DNA of 64,000 nt from assembly GCA_964017045.1 (NCBI GenBank), contig OZ024798.1:27518347-27582346 (forward strand), given 5' to 3'. Made by a program: the position numbers and the translations under genes. Position 1 is the first letter of the stretch. Every line of letters starts with the position of its first letter. Source of the DNA: Omphiscola glabra (lineage: Eukaryota > Mollusca > Gastropoda > Lymnaeidae). Shown in pieces: positions 58,101 to 64,000 of this stretch. Below the pieces are notes generated by a model. That model did no database searches, was not told the origin of the DNA, and saw only the letters and a list, made by a program, of their open reading frames with translations.

Positions 58101-61100
58101 TGAGAATGATCCCAATCGTGCCAATGTCCAACATCTAAAACAGCGGCGTCAGCTGTCTATCTCAACCCTCTCTTCTGTGTGTGATATCATGTCCACTCTG
58201 AAAAATTTGACATCGTGGCTTGACAGGTACGCATTAGGCTAACAGAATTTGTCTGTGTTTGGCTTTAAGTTTAAGCTGTTATGTTGAACTGGGTAAACAG
58301 AGGATTAAATATTTATATTTAATTAATTGAAAGGGTTAAATTGTTCCTGAAATTTAGGATTTTATTTTAAGTAGTTGAAGTTTATACCATCTTTGTTTCC
58401 CACATAAGTATATGAAAATGGTTTTTATAGAAATTTAGGACCAATAAACTGATTTTCGAAGAATTTTTTTTCCCTCAGAGCTCCATTCGAGACCATTCAT
58501 GGCATTAGTTTGCTGAGAAACTCACTTGTGAAATTAGGACTGGAATTGGTTACTGTGTCACAGAAGGAAAGTGGAATTACTGAAGTTGAAAATGCGATAG
58601 TTAAAACTGTAAGTCAGCATTTTGTTTTGGAATTTTTCAGTTGTAGCATTAAATTTGAAACCAAAAACATAATACTTAGTATAAGGCTCCAATGGTATTT
58701 AAATGGGTCAGCTTTGAATAAGAAAAATTTGCAAGCTATCCTAATTTTTTTTTTGAGCTAAAAGCTTTATTACTTGGCATGCGCATTTTTTCATGTGCTA
58801 ATTTCTGTAAAGCTCAAGGTAACCATTCCTTTATACTTGTTTTCATTTAGCCAATGAATTTTGTCCAGGTTGTGTCTCTGTGAAATTTCTACAAAAACAC
58901 CAAGAACTTGATTATTCTAATACTTCAAATATTCTATTATTTGTCCAGTGCCAGGGAATGACTGAGTTCTGTGATGAATTAGTTGTCAACATGAAGGAAT
59001 CACTGGTTGTTCAGCCAGCTTTTCTTGAGATGGCAACAATACGTAAAAAACCAGGGGATGAGCTGGTGAGTGATACAAATATTTTTTTCTAATCAAGAAA
59101 TACAAATCTATCCCATGCTGATTAATACTTGTTCTCATTTGATTACCTACAAGGTAAACTTCTGCATTATTATTATTCACTTTTGGAGGACAGTCAGTCA
59201 GTAATCTCATTTAACTATAGTGGTTTAGAGAAATATTTTCAATGTTTAAAAGACTTTTTCAATAAGCACACATAAAGCTCACCTTTAAGTATTATTTCTT
59301 CATTAATATTTATTAAATAACATCCCCAGGGCATGAATATCCAGTCATCTTATTATGGATGCCATGTCATTGGATGCATCAAAGACACTGTAAGTTCTTC
59401 ACCAAAAAGCTTAATTTTTTTGTTGTCATTTCCCCCCCCCCCCCCCTTATGTTTACCATTGCTATAGCTACATTTAATTTTTGGCGCTATCATCTTAACA
59501 AAATATATAGTTTTTTTCTCTAAATATTAGCCATGAGTTTATAAAACAAATTAAGATTGTTTTACAGTGAGTCTTGTAATTAAAAAAACAAAACAAGATG
59601 AGCATATTTGTAAAATCTCCCTTTTGCCATAGAAATACACTTTCATTCATTTAGCCTTTACTGGAAAGTAAGCTTGTATTTGATCTGTTTATGTATTTCA
59701 TGTAAATTGCATGGCATCAATGTGGTTATACTTCATTTATTCTCCAAGTCTCCAGCTCACCTGTGTAGCAAAATTGAAAAAGGAGATGAAGTCCTGCAGG
59801 TCAACAATCAGACTGTGGTGAGTAGAGACAGTTATTGAATTGGTGAACAATCAGAACATGATGAGTAGAGACAGTTATTGAATTGTTAAACAATCAGACA
59901 GTGGTGAGTAGAGACAGTTATGGATTGTTGAACAATCAGACAGTGGTGAGTAGAGACAGTTATTGAATTGGTGAACAATCAGAACATGATGAGTAGAGAC
60001 AGTTATTGAATTGTTGAACAATTAGACTGTGGTGAGTAGAGACAGTTATTGAATTGGTGAACAATCAGAAAATGATGAGTAGAGACAGTTATTGAATTGG
60101 TGAACAATCAGACAGTGGTGAGTAGAGACAGTTATTAAATTGGTGAACAATCAGAAAATGATGAGTAGAGACAGTTATTGAATTGGTGAACAATCAGACT
60201 GTGGTGAGTAGAGACAGTTATTGAATTGTTGAACAATCAGACAGTGGTGAGTAGAGACAGTTATTGAATTGGTGAACAAGCAGACAGTGGTGAGTAGAGA
60301 CAGTTATTGAATTGGTGAACAAGCAGACAGTGGTGAGTAGAGACAGTTATTGAATAGTTGAACAAGCAGACAGTGGTGAGTAGAGACAGTTTTTGAATAG
60401 TTGAACAATCATACTGTGGTGAATAGAGACTGTTATTGATTTGATGGTTCCAAACATGATCCAATTTAACCAATCTAGGTTGAGCTATTCTGACGTCACC
60501 ATGAATACACAGGACTAAATGTCTCGACACATAATCTCTGTCGTCATGTTGGTACATGTGAAATCTAAGAGCCATCATTCTGTAGTGCCTCATGGCCTTA
60601 AAACAGAAATTTAAAAATTTTTTATTTCACTTTAACCAAAGCCATAATGAAAGATGACCCGTGGGTCCCCTGATGGAAACAAAATATATCTTTTGTTACT
60701 GGTCAGTTATGGGTGCTCAACTCTAGCTAATAGAATAACTTTCCTAAATAAAAAATAATGAACTTTTAATATCCTCTATGTTAACTTCTCTTTTGTTCGT
60801 GGGTGGCTGACAAAATCTTCGGATGGTACATGGACTCCTTGCCAACGACAACACATGATCTAACATTTTCAGCCCCAACCCCCAAATATCAGTTTCTTAA
60901 GGGGGAGATAAAATAAAATTCCAGATAACTGCGCCAAATGAGATTCTGTCAAAAAATATCACAAGTGGTTTGGTGTGTAATATATATATTTTTTTCTGAA
61001 ATAAGTGATGAAATAAATATTTTGTGTAAAAGTGTGGGGGTCATTAGACTATTTATATAGATCAGGGGCATGAAAAAAATGTGCGGTAGCAAGCCTAGAG

Positions 61101-61969
61101 GGGAGGGGCACTAAGAGGGGAGTAGTAATTAGGATTCTTATAAAGTGCGTTACTTGTATGCATGTTTTGTCAAATTTTCAACCCCACCCACCTTTGCTCA
61201 GTATTACAATTTGTAAAGGATTTATACAAAAACTATGTTTTTAGGGGTTGTTTAATTTAAAAATGATTTTGTCTCTGGGATATAAGAACTATGTTTTCTT
61301 CATTCACCATTTAAAAAAAAAAAAATCAGCTTGGCTGGCAGTTAGCCAAACTTGTGGCTGCCCTTAAAGAAAAGCCAAAAGAAGTGACTATGTTGTTGAA
61401 GAAGCGTCCCCGGCATACAACTCCTTATGGAAATTACCCTAATAGAAGGCAGATGGCTAATAGGTGAGGCTGGGATAAATTATACTATTACTTAAGTATC
61501 TTCTTTTATGTGTAATGTCTTCAAAATGTAAATAACATATGACTGTATTTTAAGTGTTTGGTGCAGCACTCTACTGTGGTTTTTTTGTATGACAAACGGC
61601 TTTAAATTTTTTCTTCTTTTTAATTAGTCAAAATTAATAGTAAAATATCAAAATATTTTTTTTTAAATTTAGCTAATAAAAAAAATATGTATCCTTTTAT
61701 TCATATAATTAAAAAAAATTATTTTTGGGGCAGTTTGAATTTGTTTAAATGATATGTGTGTGAATAGACACATCATTATAATGGAGAGCCTGTGTTAAAT
61801 TCTGTTTTCCCCTGATACAACCTACTATTTTTAGGCATGTTCCTTCTGTGGCTACGTTGCCAAAAACAATGAAAAAGCGCAGATCTAAAGATGGAGAAAA
61901 ACCACAGCGGCCGACACTAGAAGAGTATGTGACCTCATCTGTTCCAACTGGAGATATTTACATTACTAA
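55144..61969 (+). CDS. CNKSR: Connector enhancer of kinase suppressor of Ras (CNK), 5' part
   Basis: Nine exons join in phase: 55144-55210, 57704-57867, 58006-58226, 58479-58608, 58949-59065, 59330-59389, 59749-59817, 61330-61463, 61835-61969; 365 codons plus two bases, continuing beyond the window. CNK is a multidomain scaffold that links Ras to RAF/KSR at the plasma membrane. Residues about 8-77 are the SAM domain (LWDEQDVANWLKG ... LGHQELVLEAVDLLKSL). Residues about 78-190 match the CRIC region (YTIETENLQHLALQL ... TLKNLTSWLDRAPFE). Residues about 220-305 form the PDZ domain (GDELGMNIQSSYYGCHVIG; KIEKGDEVLQVNNQTVLGWQ). After that comes a basic segment (KTMKKRRSKDG). The PH domain expected after it is not in the window. 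The start is the first ATG (aaaATGgcg) in a good context right before the SAM domain. The donor of the 59817 exon is embedded in a 43-bp tandem repeat. Confidence 0.93.
55505..55700. repeat. Dispersed repeat related to 16383-16612, CNK intron 1
   Basis: Shares with 16480-16590 'ga(a)agtt/ataattgaatggactata(g/t)gttt', 'gtttaactaaaataaactaccacaa' and 'gcatt(t)a(a)gtcta'. The CCCGGGT-type ends of the other copy are degraded here. Confidence 0.6.
56692..56999. mobile_element. hAT MITE, 308 bp, perfect 8-bp duplication, CNK intron 1
   Basis: Left end CAGTGATTCTTAACCTTTTTGCAG; right end GGTTAAGAACTCATG. Flanked by TTCTAGTG at 56684-56691 and 57000-57007, a perfect 8-bp duplication with central TA. 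Same family as 49736-50578, 16938 and 54029. No coding capacity. Confidence 0.85.
59803..60440. repeat. 43-bp minisatellite, about 15 copies, carrying the CNK 5' splice site
   Basis: The unit (aacaatcagacagtg|gtgagtagag... ending gaattggtg) begins with the last 15 bp of the exon ending 59817 and includes its GTGAGT donor. About 15 copies follow. Most keep GTG|GTGAGT. A minority (for example near 59860, 59987 and 60075) read ATGATGAGT and have lost the GT. Frame past the true donor meets a TGA within seven codons. Confidence 0.95.
60785..61260. repeat. Dispersed repeat copy (paired with 36195-36710), CNK intron
   Basis: Direct-orientation copy of the block in TTK intron 16; see that entry for shared phrases. 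It ends about 70 bp before the acceptor of the exon at 61330. Confidence 0.8.
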
Positions 61970-63263
61970 GTAAGTAGGAAATATTGTATTAACTTTTTCA
62001 ATGTAGATTTTCAGTGTTAATTTTTGTTGTTGCTATGAAATTTCAACACCCGATATCAGAACTGTGAAAATGTAAATTTTGCCAATAAACCTTTAAAAAT
62101 TGTGAATTTTTTACCACTAAGAACCTGTGACCATGTAAACCACCTTGATTTTAAGTGTTCAGAGCGAACCTCTCAAATTTCAAAGACAAAGTTTAAACAC
62201 ATAATTAATGTATATGCATTTACCCCCTGACCCTATGATTCATGTGAGCTTAAATCACAAAAGCACAATTACAAATAAATTACAAAAACACAATTACAAA
62301 TAAATCACAAATCTCAACTTTACATTAATATTATTTTATGATATTTGAAAACGTAATTGCTTACCTGCACACTTTGTCACTATACTTATAGTAATTCCTA
62401 TCATATTAATCTACAAGAATCAATAATATTCTAGTAAAGTTAATCTGGCATTGACAGTATTTTTGTCCATTAAAAACTGATGGATCATATCGTGAAAATA
62501 AAATTAAAATTGTGCCATTAATTATTGCATTTAAATATGTTTTTGTTTGTTTATGCCTCATTGTTTTATCTTTTGATTGATGGGACTGTTAGAGACAAAC
62601 TTGCCACATTGTGTTCTTCCAAATTTTGTGTTAAATTTCCCAGATCCAAAGGGATTGTGAATAAATTTGTTTTCTACTATGAAGCTCTTCTGTTTTTATG
62701 GCTGCAGTTCTGTGCACAGTGTCATGTGCGTATTTTAAACACTGTCAGATTAAGAGAAAAAAAATTCCCCAAAATAGAACAAAGGCTGCCCATGTATCAC
62801 AATGGTAATTTTACGTGCCCTCATTGTTAGTATTAAGTTGCAGGCTCACCTGTGTGAATTGTCAACCCAAACTATGGATATATGATCAAAGTAATGGACT
62901 TATAAGTTATTAATGGGGAGGAAGTTATCACCAAGTTAAAAAAAAACAACAAGCTTAGCCACCTAAGTTGGCATATATCTTGGCATAGGTTAAAATATTC
63001 TCTGTCTACACACTTCAAACACAATGTAAATGAACCACAAAAATAAATTAAAAAAAAAAAAGGTAAAATTGCACTTTCAAGTTAAAATAATAAAGGGTGA
63101 CATTTTTATTTTTCTACTGCACAATTTTAGTACAAACTCTGCACTGTGTAAAATTATCTGTGTAACACCATTAACAGTGCATTATGTGACTTACTTGTGT
63201 TATCACCATAAACAGTGCATATTGGGACTAACTTGTACATAAACTAAATCTTAAACACTAGAC
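61970..63263. other. CNK intron, no exon recognised
   Basis: The exon ending 61969 has a GTAAGT donor. I see no in-phase continuation before the window ends. A 101-codon open frame at 62525-62830 has plausible residue variety but no splice-site pair that extends CNK and no family I know. I leave it unannotated as a gene. Confidence 0.4.
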
Positions 63264-63370
63264 CAGGGGTTGGCAAGCATATGCAATGCGTGCCAGATGT
63301 AGCACACAGATGCATTGTTCAATGGCACAGGCAAGATCAAAATAGAATAATTTAGAAGTGGGGGTGGGGG
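63264..63370. mobile_element. hAT-type terminus (CAGGGGTTGGCAA...)
   Basis: CAGGGGTTGGCAAGC followed by 'gcgtgccagatgtagcac' is a common hAT end. No second end or transposase was identified, so this is a fragment. Limits are approximate. Confidence 0.5.
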
Positions 63371-63527
63371 GAGGACTGATTTCAAGCCCTGGGAAGTAAA
63401 TATATAGTGCAACACGATATGTTTAGGCTTCATAAAATAACAAATTAATTTAAAGGATGTTCCGGCTAAATGCATTTTTCAGCAAACAGTACAAAAAAAG
63501 AAGTAACAAATTATTTGAAAATAAAAC

Positions 63528-63735
63528 TTGAGTGTTCCCAGATGACAATGTAGCTCTCTCTGTCTTAAGTGTTCACAGATCACAATGTAGCTCTCCCACT
63601 TAAGTGTTCACAGATCACAATGTAGATCTCCCACTTAAGTGTTCCCAGATGACAATGTAGCTCTCTCTGTCTTAATTTTTCCCAGATCACAATGTAGCTC
63701 TCTTTTTCTTAAGTGTTCCCAGATCACAATTTAGC
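63528..63735. repeat. About 38-42-bp tandem repeat, five to six copies
   Basis: Units of 'aagtgttc(c/a)cagat(g/c)acaatgtag(c)tctc' with variable ends (tctgtctt or ccactt). Copies of two types are interleaved. Presumed CNK intron. Confidence 0.85.
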
Positions 63736-64000
63736 ACTTTCAGTCTCTGTGAAGAAACAAAGGCGCACAATAGAAATGGAAGTTAAACTGGTCAAAACCA
63801 AAACATGTCTCTCACATAAGTCCTTGGTGTGTACACTCTTATTTACTTCTGCCCTCCCACGCCACAACAGGCAAGTAACATCCCAGTCATGCATTAAGAT
63901 TCTGTGACTCAATTAGTGGGTAAACAAAACTGTTTTTATAAAACATTTATAGATCAAGTATGTCACATAACATACCAATATATTTACACCTGAACTTTTA

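Noticed and set aside
59803..60440. CRISPR-like array (regular repeats)
   Set aside because: The repeats are contiguous without unique spacers and lie in an animal intron; a minisatellite.
62525..62830. 101-codon frame in the CNK intron
   Set aside because: No splice signals that fit the CNK phase, no family recognised; a search against transposon proteins would be needed to rescue it.

Overview
This is a stretch of animal nuclear genome: AT-rich, intron-dense (GT-AG introns with short T-rich 3' ends), full of decayed transposons and minisatellites, and with no operon-like structure. The protein families and the transposon mix (hAT/Buster-type, RTE-type LINE, tRNA-derived SINE, TTAA-type inverted-repeat elements) fit a lophotrochozoan, most likely a gastropod mollusc. 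The species call is inference; animal genome is near certain.

Four protein-coding loci can be read by joining exons in phase. (1) Minus strand, left edge to about 14.4 kb: a serine-rich protein ending in a pseudokinase domain whose catalytic motifs are lost. Eight exons at 1.1-8.0 kb are secure. A first coding exon at 13.3-13.5 kb, with a TATA-box promoter near 14.42 kb, fits in phase but is less certain. The 3' end lies outside the window. (2) Plus strand, 21.69-36.82 kb: a complete TTK/Mps1 spindle-checkpoint kinase gene, 17 coding exons, 1037 codons, including a tandem decapeptide repeat not expected from vertebrate TTK. (3) Minus strand, 39.21-48.55 kb: a complete CTP synthase gene, 15 coding exons, 584 codons, with ATP-loop and glutaminase triad intact, convergent with TTK. 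(4) Plus strand, 55.14 kb to beyond the right edge: the 5' part of a CNK (connector enhancer of KSR) gene with SAM, CRIC and PDZ regions.

The spaces and introns hold mobile elements, several with readable target-site duplications: two candidate solo LTRs in TTK introns, a TTAA-flanked MITE in another TTK intron, a SINE in a CTP synthase intron, and upstream of CTP synthase a three-level nest (a TTAA element containing a hAT, which contains a second inverted-repeat element). LINE fragments lie at 17.9-18.9, 20.1-20.4 and 52.1-53.6 kb. hAT transposase remnants lie at 10.3-10.75 and 31.6-32.1 kb.

The most unusual theme is that tandem repeats have captured splice junctions. About 15 copies of a 43-bp unit carry the 5' splice site of a CNK exon. 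Three copies of a 64-bp unit carry the 3' splice site and first codons (including the active-site cysteine codon) of a CTP synthase exon. Three copies of a roughly 135-bp unit carry acceptor-like sites downstream of the 13.3-kb exon. I found no CRISPR array, no free-standing tRNA or rRNA gene, and no clearly new biochemical system. The splice-site minisatellites and the dated transposon nest are the observations most worth following.
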